The notes below the pieces were generated by a model that saw only the letters and a list, made by a program, of their open reading frames with translations, was not told the DNA's origin and did not search any database. From Linnemannia schmuckeri (lineage: Eukaryota; Mortierellomycota; Mortierellomycetes; Mortierellales; Mortierellaceae): a DNA stretch of 64,000 nucleotides. Location of the stretch: positions 1,116,001-1,180,000 of the forward strand of contig JANATG010000018.1 in the NCBI GenBank assembly GCA_029449235.1, read 5' to 3'. The translations under genes and the position numbers were made by a program. Positions 48,007 to 59,000 of the stretch are shown piece by piece. How positions within the stretch are numbered: position 1 is the first letter of the stretch; every line of letters begins with the position of its first letter.

Positions 48007-49340
48007 CTTTTTTGTTTTTGATTTGATTTGTTTTGTGCGAAGGAGAGAAGAATTTTGTTTGAGTGTGTTTGAGTATAAAGAAAAGTGTGTGTTGTTGTTT
48101 CTTTTCTGTTGCGAGAAAGTGGTGGCAAAGGGAGAGGGAAAGTGCGTGTGAGTGTGGGAAAGGAAGATGGGAGAAATGAAGTGGAAAGAAGGAAGAAAGA
48201 AAGAAAGAAAGAAAAGGAAGAAGAAAGAGTTAAAAAAAGGGAGTGGATGGTGAGTTGAAAAAGAAGAATGAAGAAAGAGAAAAAGCAAGGGGGCAGGATG
48301 GTTGCCAACGCCTTTCTTTCGTTTGACTTATGCAATGCAAAATTGGCAGTCACCACTATGTGCAACGCGTATGATCTCATAGTTACAATAGTGACAGTGA
48401 GAGATTGTGATGATCCACACGGTCATCACTGTCGTATACTATCCCTGGCGCGATAGATGATGTCACCACCACTACCACTACCACTACTCTCACCTATCCT
48501 CACGCCTGGTTGCCTCGTTGTTCACAATATCTACCATCCCTGGGGCCTTTCATCGCTATCTTGTCTTGTTTCTAATCATCCCCTCTGCTTGCAAGGCGCT
48601 ACTATACTGTCCTATTACCTCGCCTTCGCTCCGCGAATCCATTCGTTCTTTTTCACACTTTCCTGTCAACACCAGCTACTTCAACGCTAACATACCGAGA
48701 ATTCGCTTGGACCTAGGATGTGCTGTCATCATGATTGACGATAAACACGACGTCCAACTGCTCGAGCGGCAAGCACTAGATCTTTCCTCGCGTTTCTATC
48801 GTCCTCTTACCCTTTGGACTTTGTACCTTATCGATGATTGCCTTACTCGCTATATATTTTTTCTTGAGCGCGTCATCGATATCTCGCAATGGTGCCCGCC
48901 TGCCTCTCCTTTTTCCAATCTACCTCCTTTTCCTCACCCCACTCTGTCTCTAATGGGCTCACATAACCCTGACCTGGTGCCGTCATTTGCATTTTGTATG
49001 TCTCGCTGGCAAGTGCGTCCTTCTCTTCTTTTCCTCCCTCCTATTTAAAACCCAGCATCTGAATCTGAGATCTATTGTTTTATTGCTGCTGTAATTCTGT
49101 GGTGTCATTCGTGTGGCCCTTGGAAAAAGGAGAAGGAGGAGTGTTGTCGTTTGGGCCACCAAGAACAAATGCACACGTAACAACCAAGCGACTATTTTTG
49201 TCTTATGGACTATTGCTGGCTAAGATAAAACATATTCTTCATTTGACATTTGTGAATGATTAAGGCATGAATGGTGGTATAGAGAAGGAGAACTTAATCT
49301 TCTCTTGTATGGGACAAAGAGGGGAGAAAAGCAAGTGTGC
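48007..49340. other. Intergenic, leader of MAPEG-like gene and unassigned ORFs
   Basis: The first 280 bp form a Phe/Ser/Leu-reading leader on the minus strand, accounting for the longer open frame into the MAPEG-like gene. A 176-codon + strand ORF at 48518-49048 begins without a clear ATG and has no recognised motif; I did not accept it as a gene. No RNA gene seen. Confidence 0.45.
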
Positions 49341-49925
49341 TCAAGGGAGGAGGGAGAAAAAGGCCAGACAGGCAACTGCCAGAACCGTATAGTATCCCAA
49401 CCCCGACTGAACAGCCTTGGTCAAAGACATGGCGGAACTGGGTCGGGTAGGTGAGGCAGTCGGTGAACCCGTGACAGTTGATGTCGTCGTCTTTGTGATC
49501 GTAACCGTCGCCGATGCACCTCCTTGAGCACTGGGTGAGATAGACTTGCAATAGGCTTCAAGGCTGGGCTGGGTGGGGGCCTGGGAACTTCCAAAGACCA
49601 AGCTGACCTGGTTGGTCTCGGTGAAACACTTGACACAGCTCGAGTAGAGTGACAAGAAGGAACCCCTGCATTGACAGGTGGCCAAGGTCGAATTTGAGAG
49701 TGAGCCCGAGGAGGAGGATGCGATTGAGTCGAGGATTGTCTGGCAGGCGGGGCTAGAGAATGCGGGCTGGCAGGCGACGCAGGCGGGAGAGCTGGCTGGG
49801 AACTGGACTTGAATTTCAGTGTTGCTGCTTTCGGCGGCACGGGAAGGGATGGGGAGGAAGGTGAGAGTGGCGAGGAGGATAAGTGTGGCGAGCACTGCTG
49901 GGTGTTTTAAAACATGAGTTAGCAT
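49341..49925 (-). CDS. GPI-anchored-type cysteine-containing surface protein
   Basis: Single-exon ORF of 194 residues. A signal peptide of about 30 residues (VLATLILLATLTFLPIPSRA) is followed by a domain with eight Cys: CVACQPAF, CQTIL, CQCRG, CVKCF and a later YCKS. A Ser/Thr-rich linker with TVTITKTTTSTVTG then leads to a hydrophobic C-terminus preceded by small residues, the layout of GPI-anchored fungal wall or membrane proteins. The Cys pattern does not match a family I can name with confidence. It stands alone between non-coding stretches. Confidence 0.72.
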   Translation of the reverse strand: MLTHVLKHPAVLATLILLATLTFLPIPSRAAESSNTEIQVQFPASSPACVACQPAFSSPACQTILDSIASSSSGSLSNSTLATCQCRGSFLSLYSSCVKCFTETNQVSLVFGSSQAPTQPSLEAYCKSISPSAQGGASATVTITKTTTSTVTGSPTASPTRPSSAMSLTKAVQSGLGYYTVLAVACLAFFSLLP

Positions 49926-50723
49926 TCTTTTACGCTTTGGTGCGAGTGTGAGTGGGGAAGAGTTGGTGTAATTGAAGAAGAAGAGGTGCTGATGGTCGTG
50001 AGCAAAGTCGTATGAATGCCCTTTATATGCGAGTAAGAAAGGAAAGCAATCAATGAGATGTTGGGGAAGACAAACAAAGTGATGGATGGGCTACACACTC
50101 TTGTAGCGACGACCAGTGGGGGGGATGTGATGGATGGTTATACAGCAGGGCACATGGACCCGACTCTCTTGCATGGTGTAGTAAACATAATTGAGAGCAA
50201 AATGAACGAGAGACAGAGATAGGCAACGCGTTTGAAATGTAGAGGATAGGGTAGATTGGGCTAAGCCATCAGGGAGCTGGTAGGAGGGTGATAAAGTGCT
50301 TTTGTCGAAGGACGATCAATTGCCTAATTGATCTGATAGAAGGTACCGGTACATTTACACCGACGAAACTCCCAGTGGACGTAGCAATGTGGGAATGGGT
50401 ACTATCTACATTAAGATAGACATGTTTTGATGAGAATGTTCCTGTTATGTTCTCGGCCCTTATAGATGGGCTGGGGGAAGGGGAAGGGAGCAACTGCCAA
50501 CGTCTTTTCTCTTCTTTGTTCACTCTTTTTTGCGTTAGCGTGATTTGTCAGTGGGCGGGCAGGAGCAGATGAAAAACAATTTATTTATTTTTTTTTGTTT
50601 GATGAGAGCCCATAGTGAATGTGTATGAGTGTATTGTGTGTTTGCACCTATCGTACGTTGAACGGCAGGTTATATAAAAAAAGGAGGGGGAGAGGGGTCC
50701 TATCTCGGTGGCAGAGGCAGTGG

Positions 50724-50776
<53 letters not shown>

Positions 50777-52051
50777 GCTGTAGTTGTTGTATCCTTGTCC
50801 CTGTTATGATGTTTAATTGAATGAAATGAGCGAGATTGAAAGTGGTGAGATGAAAATAGATGCCCTCTTGACAGACATGTCCACATGGATCTTCTTTTTC
50901 TCCGGCTGCTTTTGCGTGCGTGCGTGTATATGTGTGTGGAGTGCAGAAAGAGAGAGAGAAAGAGAATGCTGTGAGACTAGCATGGCTTTAGTGCGTCGGA
51001 GAGCAGAAGCCTGGTCTTTTTTTTAGACACAGTACCCTGGGGCATCCGTTCCGCTCACTTACTCACTCTATGTTCTATGCCCTGTCATCCGTTCTTCATC
51101 TCCTTTGTGTCTGTATGAATTTGCATACTCCCTCTCTGTCCTTCCCTCACCCAACAGCGACAAAAAATGAAATACATAAATACACGCCGCTTTCATTTAT
51201 TTGCTCTCGCTCACTTTGTCTTTTTTGAGTTTTCCCGCTTGTTGTCGTTGTTGTTGTCGTTGCTGTTGTTCTTTCTTATGTTATGCAGTTGTGCAACGGT
51301 CCATACCACCCTATTCTCCTTCTGTTGTCTCTCGTTCACTTTCTTTCTTTTCTCTTCGCTTCAATTGCTGTCTGTCTGTCTGTCTGTCTGTCTAGTGTTC
51401 GTTTTGTTCTCTGCCCTTCCATGTTACGCCTGCATTTTTATTCTTCCCTCCAATCCCCTTCCCCTTCCAACCCTTAGCAACCGTTTTTTTTTTTTTTTTT
51501 TTTTTTATTTTTTTCTTGTTTATTTTCGTCCATTCAATTTACGGTTCAGGAACCACTCTTGACCTGGTTTGTTATCATTATTGTTCCGAAACCTCCTCCT
51601 CCTTTTTTTACTTTTTTTATTTCTATTCTCGACCCAACATCCATCTCTCTTCTCTCTTCTTTCTTTCCCTTTCATCATCTTTCATCTTTCATCTTTCATC
51701 CTTCATCCTTACGCTCTCCCTTCCATCTTGTTCATTCATCTTCTTCTCCTTTTTCACGACCACTGTCATCACTCTCATCCGAGCAAGGATATACCCCCCT
51801 TAGAACTATCAATTTTGATTTCTTAACGACCCCTTCCTATCTTACCTTACCCCTTCACTCACCGACTCTTTACCTCACCCCACTCACACTCACTCACACT
51901 CAACAGTCTTCCTCTTTCCCCCTCCTCCAGTTACCCTTCAACTCCTTCCCTTCAACACTCGAAAAAGGAGAGATTGTCTATCACTATTAAGGAACACACT
52001 CCTCACCACAGTCCACAACAACAATAGTAACAGGAAAACACACTACAACAG
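49926..52051. other. 2.1 kb intergenic region, microsatellite and T tract
   Basis: Contains a GTT array at about 50724-50777 and a T run of 23 at 51484-51506. From 51590 to 52020 the sequence is a very long C/T-rich stretch leading to the secreted-protein start. Short ORFs there are Ser/Phe/Leu-rich and were rejected. No RNA gene seen. Confidence 0.5.
50724..50777 (+). repeat. (GTT)n trinucleotide array
   Basis: About 18 uninterrupted GTT units in non-coding DNA; the opposite strand reads (AAC)n, the same unit as the intronic array at 24171-24245. Two trinucleotide arrays of the same type suggest that this repeat class is common in the genome. Confidence 0.85.
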
Positions 52052-54025
52052 ATGAAACCAGCACATTTGTCAAAACGAGCTGGGTTCCTTCTGGCCACAG
52101 CTCTGACAGTATCGCTAGTCCTGGTCGTGGGACCCGCACCCGTCACATCCCTCCCCGTCTCCTCCTCTTCCTCCGCCTCCTCGCATGGATCCGACTATTC
52201 TTATCTCGATCGTCATGCATCTCTACTAGCACCACAACAACACCGTCGAGCTGCCCCTGATTCCCCTGCCTCTGCTTCACCTTCAAAGTCAGAAGCTCTT
52301 GTATCTTCTCTGACTTCCTCGATATCGGTATCACCCGACTCTCATCGTCCCAGGATCCTGGAGCCTGTTGCCCAAGGCGTTGACCAGGAACCACCAGCAG
52401 TATCGATAACACACGACGCGACACACGATGGTATCGAACCATCGCCAACACCCACAGCACCTAAACAACCACCACAACCACCAAAACCTATCAACAAGAA
52501 CGCTTTTCGGATCCTCAACCCTGCGCCTAACGACGTCTGGACTTCGGGTAAGGTCGAGACTATGAGCTGGGAGGATCTGGACCTCCCCGACCACGTCACC
52601 TACGATATTACCTTGATCCCTGAGGACCCCATCTCCAACCCCAAGGCTCTCCGTCTCACCCGCCGGCCAGTTCTCCGCTATGTCGTTGCAGAGGACCGGT
52701 TCCTGGATATCGTTGTTCCCTATGACTTGATCTCCAGGGAGCAGTTGCTTAAAGTCCAGGAGAGCAATGCCAACTTTACATGGACCCAACCTAATCCTAC
52801 ACCCTCGCCAGTACCGACTCCTGTAGAAGAGGCTTTGACGGAAACAACACCATCACCTTCGCCCATGTCCTCACCCTCACCTTCACCGGCACCGGAGGCG
52901 ATCGATTCCCGGGCTCGTTTGTATATCACCGCCTATGTCGGCAGGACCAACAAGATGATTGCTCAAAAGAGCGTTTACCCTCTTGTTATTCGCAAGGACC
53001 CAGAGTGGGACAGACGGGAACCCCAACCTAATGCTCTAGTAGCTCTACCAACATCGTTATCGGATGAACTGGACGAGGACCTTGACGCCGGACATCCAGA
53101 GGATATGCTGGAGAAGAAGGACTCTGAACTGGCTCATCTGAATGATCAGGCGGCTGCTGAAGGCGATCAGCACCAGGAGGGCGGTCATGAACACGCTGAT
53201 GGCGATTCTGATATGGAGGAGGATGATGAGGGTGAAGGAGAAGAACAGCATCACCATACCTTTGGTAGCTGGGTGACGGAGACCTTTGAAGATTGGAAAG
53301 AGCAAGGTACCGAGGAAGGAGGAGAAGTGGCAGCAGAAGGAGGAGAGGAAGAGGCAGAAGGAGGAGTGGATGAGATTGAGGAGGAGAATGCACTCAACGC
53401 CCATACACCTACTTCTGACGAGACTGGCGAGAACTCCGATTCATCCGACACTACCCAACCCGAGGACGACTCTATGCACATGCATTCACATCCCCGAGAA
53501 GGAGGCGAGTCCGAGTCCGAGTCCGAGGAGGACGAAGGAGAAGGAGAAGGAGGACATCACCACGAACATTCCCACGTCATCGACCCAAACCACTTCCAAA
53601 ACGACGCCGACGTCGCGCTCTGGGAAGAACACGCAGACGATCCCGGATACAACCCACCCATTACCATCCAGGACGCAGGAACCATCAACATCACCCGATG
53701 GATCGACAACAAGGAGCGGTTTTTTGTGGGAGCCCCCTATGTCATGGCCTGGACCTTCCCCGAAGAATCCGAGGGTCTGACAGGAAAGGTCAATGTCTAT
53801 ATTGAGGATGCAGAGACGGCACAGCGGTATGATATTGCTGCGGGTGACTTGCCAAGCGATGTGCGGTTTATTTATTTACGGCCGAGTGCGTTGCTGGTGA
53901 GCGCGATTCCGAAGAAGAAGATCTTTGTCCGGGCGAGGGTCGAGATGGACTTGTTCTGGGCGGGGACTATTCAGCGGTATACTGGGTTCTCCAAGACCTT
54001 CTATGTTGAACGCGGTGCCCTTTAG
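52052..54025 (+). CDS. Large secreted acidic/His-rich protein with Kre9/Knh1-like N-terminal domain
   Basis: Single-exon ORF of 657 residues. A signal sequence (FLLATALTVSLVLVVG) is followed by a Ser/Pro-rich spacer. Residues about 148-250 form a beta-rich module beginning FRILNPAPNDVWTSGKVETM and resembling the N-terminal domain of Kre9/Knh1-type wall proteins, though a match without a search is tentative. A Pro/Ser/Thr linker, a long acidic segment with GEGEE and His clusters (HHH, HMHSH, GGHHHEHSH; about 350-510), and a second beta-rich domain (about 535-657, NITRWIDNKERFF to FSKTFYVERGAL) follow. No GPI tail is visible, so it is probably secreted or wall-bound. The acid/His blocks could bind metal or polysaccharide. 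Confidence 0.78.
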   Translation: MKPAHLSKRAGFLLATALTVSLVLVVGPAPVTSLPVSSSSSASSHGSDYSYLDRHASLLAPQQHRRAAPDSPASASPSKSEALVSSLTSSISVSPDSHRPRILEPVAQGVDQEPPAVSITHDATHDGIEPSPTPTAPKQPPQPPKPINKNAFRILNPAPNDVWTSGKVETMSWEDLDLPDHVTYDITLIPEDPISNPKALRLTRRPVLRYVVAEDRFLDIVVPYDLISREQLLKVQESNANFTWTQPNPTPSPVPTPVEEALTETTPSPSPMSSPSPSPAPEAIDSRARLYITAYVGRTNKMIAQKSVYPLVIRKDPEWDRREPQPNALVALPTSLSDELDEDLDAGHPEDMLEKKDSELAHLNDQAAAEGDQHQEGGHEHADGDSDMEEDDEGEGEEQHHHTFGSWVTETFEDWKEQGTEEGGEVAAEGGEEEAEGGVDEIEEENALNAHTPTSDETGENSDSSDTTQPEDDSMHMHSHPREGGESESESEEDEGEGEGGHHHEHSHVIDPNHFQNDADVALWEEHADDPGYNPPITIQDAGTINITRWIDNKERFFVGAPYVMAWTFPEESEGLTGKVNVYIEDAETAQRYDIAAGDLPSDVRFIYLRPSALLVSAIPKKKIFVRARVEMDLFWAGTIQRYTGFSKTFYVERGAL

Positions 54026-54063
54026 AGCTTTTTACTTTTTTTTCCACTTGTATTTGTTGAACT

Positions 54064-54069
54064 AATAAA
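54064..54069 (+). terminator. AATAAA polyadenylation signal after the secreted-protein gene
   Basis: AATAAA lies 39 bases downstream of the TAG that ends the secreted Kre9-like protein. Position and sequence fit a polyadenylation signal. Confidence 0.55.
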
Positions 54070-54360
54070 TTCAACAACAAAAAAAGACATTCCATCCAGT
54101 TCACTTTAAAATCTCAGGAACCAAAAGAAAATTAATGGAAAACAAAGGCGAATCATTCACACACTTGTAGGTCTCTTTTTATGTGCTGAAGATTAAATAG
54201 ACGATATGAGGAGAGGAGATGAAGAAGAAGAAAAAGAAAAGGAAGAAAAAACTGTACCTTGGTCCCTTCTATTCTTTTTTTTTGCAAATCAACTTTCTCG
54301 CCCTACTCCTTACTCTCAAACTTCACTCCGGCTCACCCACCTGCTCTAAACTTACAGCCA

Positions 54361-54793
54361 ATAAAGTTATTGACCACCATTGTCATTGCTTTGGGAGCTT
54401 TTGTTCCCTACTTGTCAGCCCAAGAAGCGCCAGCCCGGAAAGACATAAATAATAACGAACTATTTTATGATGGTCCTAGAACCTGTTGTTCTCTCCATCC
54501 ATGGTGGAATCCATATATCATTAGCAAAAAGACTAAAGCCGCCCACCCAGGAGGCAGTCACCAAGTATACCAACACATTCGACAATGATGGGCCATCGCT
54601 GCCAACAACAAATGATTGTTTTCTGGCCGACCTGATAACCTCAACGACGCACAAGACTCTCCTCTCTACACTTACTCGTCTGAAGAAGGCAGTGGACGAT
54701 CATTTTAGCAGGTATGTCAATATCTCCCTAACGCGCCCCCTGACTGCTTTTTTGCGACCCCAGGAGGTAGAAAGGGAGTGCAAGAAGTCATAG
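54361..54793 (+). pseudogene. Decayed paralogue of the small secreted protein (start lost, frameshift)
   Basis: The frame at 54361 reads (Ile)KLLTTIVIALGAFVPYLSA, matching the signal peptide MKFLSTIVIALSALAACISA of the gene 550 bp downstream, but the start codon is ATA instead of ATG. After about 30 residues the match stops; homology resumes in another frame from about 54560 (AVTKYTNTFDNDGPSLPT, then CFLADLITSTTHKTLLSTLT), aligning with AVTRTIDCASSQFARFVPPA and CFPADVTTLMTYKPLQSALA of the intact copy. The upstream flanks of the copies also look alike. No splice site explains the frame change. This is a degenerate tandem copy. Confidence 0.75.
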
Positions 54794-54912
54794 CCTGTTT
54801 TTTTTTCCCTTTTTCATGTTTCTTTTCTTTTTTTTCATTTTGGTTCACCTTTCCTTCTCTAGTCTCAACAATCAGCCTTCAACCCTCAATTCCCAAAGCA
54901 CACCTCGCGCCA

Positions 54913-55356
54913 ATGAAGTTTCTTAGCACCATTGTCATTGCCCTGAGTGCATTGGCGGCTTGTATTTCCGCCTCCGGTAAGTAAAAAGTGTTGAGTTTAT
55001 TTGATACAGCAAACACAACACGCTCACACTTGTTTCCGCCCTTGGTATCGACAGAGAAGGATGTCAAGGCACTCCGTCATTGTCTGGATCGCCAGCTCGA
55101 GATCGGTTACACGTCTGCAAGAGCGAATAACGCCGTGATGGTTGCGCACTACAACAAAGTAGAGGTCCCAAACGCGGTGACAAGAACCATTGATTGTGCC
55201 AGCAGTCAGTTCGCTCGATTCGTACCACCGGCCCCAAAGGAATGCTTTCCTGCCGACGTGACAACTCTGATGACATACAAGCCTCTGCAGTCTGCTCTTG
55301 CAAAGCTGAAAACTGCTGTACGAGAATACTTCGATGATGGGTGCCTTCTCCCTTGA
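54913..55356 (+). CDS. Small secreted protein, intact member of a local three-copy family
   Basis: Two exons, 54913-54976 and 55055-55356, join in frame (phase 1 intron, GTAAGT...ACAG) to 121 residues. A signal peptide of about 21 residues (MKFLSTIVIALSALAACISA) is cleaved before SEKDV. The mature part has four Cys (HCLD, DCAS, ECFP and GCLL near the end), suited to two disulfides, and is predicted mostly helical. The family is not one I recognise. It is flanked by two decayed copies (54361 and 55873). Small secreted Cys proteins in fungi are often wall-associated or host-interaction proteins, but that role is inference. Confidence 0.72.
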
Positions 55357-55872
55357 AGTATCTTGCTTATGTTTGTTGGTTGATAATGACATCAATAGCG
55401 GAGGATAAAGAACTTTTTGTTTTTGTGAATCTTTGCCAGTTCGCAGCAATTCAGATCTCCTTTATTTCCTGATGTGAAATGTCCTGAAAAGAGATTTTTT
55501 TTTTTATGACGCAAAATCAGGGTACAATATTTTTCATCGGTGGTTATTTGCATACCTTGTCCGTCTAGTCCATGGACGAGGAAAGGAAGAAGGGATGTTA
55601 ACTGTGAGGTACTTCACGTCTTCCTTCCGAGAACCGCACCCCCCTTGCTCCTCAAAAAAATTCCTCCGTCTCCTAACAATACAGTGTCCAGGGTGCATTG
55701 GATCAAACACTTTTTACCTCCTTATTTTTTAAACTTTCATTACTCAAAAGTAAATTGCGCCGTGTGGTACAAAGGTGCTCATGTCTTCTCTTTTTTTTTT
55801 CATTTCTCCAACTTCCTAATCAAAATCAAGTCTCATCTCCCTATCTATCGTCAGAACACACTCCCCCTCAGC

Positions 55873-56073
55873 ATGAAGTCCTTAACGATCATTGCCATTG
55901 CTCTTAAAGCCACCGTTGCTTGTACTACAGCTCAAGGCATGTCCTTATCGAGGCGAATCTTTTTACCTTTCGTTCCTCTCACTCACATCACTTAAAAAAA
56001 ATGTCATACGATAGCCAACCCCACTGCAGATCATCAAGAATGTGGAAGTCAAATACATTGTTGGTGGTTGTAG
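55873..56073 (+). pseudogene. Truncated paralogue of the small secreted protein
   Basis: The start reads MKSLTIIAIALKATVACTTA, clearly related to the intact copy's signal peptide. The donor position that is GTAAGT in the intact gene is GCATGT here. A CTGCAG acceptor at about 56032 would join in phase 1 to a short exon (DHQECGSQIHCWW) that stops at TAG near 56073. The mature domain of the intact copy is absent. The first exon alone is well conserved, so the copy is truncated or very degenerate. Confidence 0.6.
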
Positions 56074-59000
56074 AAGACGAAAAGGCAAATAGATGATTCG
56101 TATTTTTTTTTGGGAGGGGGAGGAGGGTGGGGGGGAGTTAATGGCGAGGGCTTCGAGTCTTCGCGTCCATCACGGTATTGTCCCGTCCTATGATCATTTT
56201 CTCTACAAAAAAAGGGATCACGGGTCAGGACTATGATGAGTCTAGGAGCATCAGTTCGCCGATCCATACATCAGTTCCGCCTGACACTCCACTCGTTTTT
56301 TTTTCTTTTCGTTTCGCACTCAAAGCTCTATTCTCTCATTTTTCTCATCCAATCCATCGCTATTTCTTCGCCTTCTCTCAGTTTCAATAAACAGAAACAA
56401 ACATAAACGGAACAAGATTATGTCTTCAACATCTTGTCAAAGCGGCGTTGTATCAGCAAACGAATATCGCGCGCCTCCTACGAGTCTAAACACCTAAACG
56501 TTTAAACTGTCACAAAAAAAAAAAAAAAAAAAAAAAGCGCGTGCGATGCTCAGACATGAAAAAAAGAGTTTTGAAATCCTTGCTACGCTTTTTTTTATTA
56601 TTCTACACTGAAAGCCAAGGAGGAAAGCGAGCATATTGGGATATCGAAGCTATTGAAAAATCAATTATTCTATCGGGGCACGCCTTTCACCCCTTGAGAA
56701 TCGCCTGACATCATGTTGGCGATATTATAGAGCAAGACACAAAGCCGGACAACATATTGTCATGCGGAAGTCACATAAAAACGACGGGAATCGTAATCTC
56801 GCTATAGCAGGAAGAAATGAGCAATGAATCCGGCAACATTGTCCTTGTTTTTTTTTTTGAAAATTCAAAGAGACAATCTTCTACGACCTTTTTTATTGAA
56901 AAAGGAAGGGATTAAAAAAAGAATCCTCGACTACTTCTGCTCCCGGCGTAAGCCGAATGTAGCAGCGCTTTATATCGTATGGACATGGGAACGTTTCAAG
57001 CACCATGAGCAGTCGCACCCTCCCTTGGTAAATCAGTAAAGAAAAGAACACGAAAGCACAAGTGGAGCGCATCGAATAGAAAAAAAAATAGAAATGTAAC
57101 GATGACGTGGGGATACAAAACGAGCCAGATAACATCATGCCATATCGCAAGGTATGAGCCCCGTATTGGACGCAAGTGACATGGGAAACGTGACAAAGAT
57201 CAGGAACCCGATTTTTAAACAAATCCGAACAGCACTTGTATATAAAACGAACGACGGTGGTGCTGCTAAAATGATTTATACAAATATTAAACCGCGTCCG
57301 AACCACAATGAAATCAAGATGCAATGTATGTCTGTATCGTTTTGAAAGCGGTATTTGCTTGTGACCAGGGTATGAGACGGTAATAAGGTCCTTTGCTACC
57401 GTGCTGCTGGAGAACGATATAAGACCCCTTGCTACCGTGCTCCTGGAGAATGGTATAAGATCCTTAGTAACCATGCTGCTGGAGAATAATATTGCCAGTG
57501 ACCTCCAAGGGGCTCGCGGTGTTAATAGCGCCATAAAAAAGCTATTTTTTTTTTTATCTATAAGAGGTTCACGGATATCGGGTCGTAAGTTTTTTTCCTT
57601 ATTTCTTCAGAGGGTCGTTCCTATATTAGAGCGCGACCAACGAATCGGCGACATGACCTTTTGCGATTGAAATACCTTCAAGTAATGAGAAATACTACAG
57701 AGACACCGAAGAAAAATCGACGCAACGATCAAGTGCGTATTGCTTTTGTTGATGACAATAAACGGAAACCCTCCCTCTCCCCCCCCTCCGTCCCATTTCT
57801 ACGGTATGCTGGGTTTTTTTTCCACATTTCCGTGAAGGTTTCTAATGTCCCATTTGGGATTTATTCTTTTTGCAGGCTCTATCGCGTGGTTGCTATTATT
57901 TTTGAAAGAGTACTTTGTCGCGACTTTTCGATTGGCACTCTTGATCGTCTGGTCTAAAGTATAGCTTGAACCACTAAAAATGAATCAAAATGATCACTAA
58001 TTGTCCTAAGAGAGTAATCCAAAACAAAAAATAAAAGAAACCGTAGATCAGTTCCGTTAGAGAAAGGTTGGGCACTCGCCAAATTCCATGAGAATAGCGC
58101 ACTGGCAACATAGAAGTGAAGAAGTAAAAAGTACAATAAACGGTAACTATTCCGTAAACATTGTCCGGCAAGATAATTCCAGCGCAACTCAAAATCGTTG
58201 CTGGTTGTTTTTTTAAAGGCACAAAGGCACAACTTTTCGTGTCGCAGAGGCATGAGAGGAGTAAAATGACGTGAAAAAAAATAGGTGAGAAGGAGGACGT
58301 ATGCAATCCGTGACGACGCAATGCAATGGCGAAGTAAAATTGAAGTCGTAGTCAATGCTGCATCGCCTCTTTGCACTCTTTTTAAATAAAACAATACACG
58401 TCCATCATCGCGTCAAAGGCGAGCCACTTTGGTGACGAAATCCAAGAACGTGAATCACCCGATAAAGATTAATTTTTGTACCCTTTTTAATGAATGGAAG
58501 ATCGAATGGTAGGTTTCCAAGAAGCTCCACAGCTATGGCCACAAAAGATGCAACATCATCGACTCAAAAATGGCAATCGTACATAATAGGTTGCATATCG
58601 ACGTGACGAGAAAAAGACAGGGGTTGATCATAGGCCGCTATCCTCTTCAAGGGCAACCACCAGTTAAAGCCTTGTCATCTCTTCATAAACAAAAATACGA
58701 TCGACGTTTCTGATTCCGTATCGGACGAATCGCCCTATCCGCTGGAACAAGAATGTTTCTGCAACTACAGCTCGTGACACCAAAAGCGAATCAACAGCAT
58801 TTCAGGTGCGCCTCAAACTTGAGTATATCTTCATTGCACGTATCCAATTATAGGGCAGTCATTGTTCATGAAACCGTTGCGCGTTGTCCATTTTTTGGTT
58901 TTCGTTTGCCAAAGGGCAATCATTGGCATTTGTTGACGACAGCGATGTGAACTTCATTTTAATGCGAGAAGAGAAGCAACGGTGTGTCCTAGAATCGCCG

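Noticed and set aside
48007..48288. 94-codon upstream extension of the MAPEG-like protein
   Set aside because: It is a Phe/Ser/Leu/His stretch translated from a pyrimidine-rich leader; the ATG at 48006 starts gene-like sequence.
48518..49048. 176-codon + strand ORF
   Set aside because: No clear ATG start, no recognised motif, mixed composition and no splice support.
51167..51990. Overlapping + strand ORFs of 60-143 codons
   Set aside because: Translation of a long C/T-rich leader; Phe/Ser/Leu only, with open frames in all three phases.
56893..57534. 213-codon minus-strand ORF
   Set aside because: Open partly because of the 36-bp minisatellite; no motif, and composition unlike genes in the window. 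Kept only as a repeat observation.
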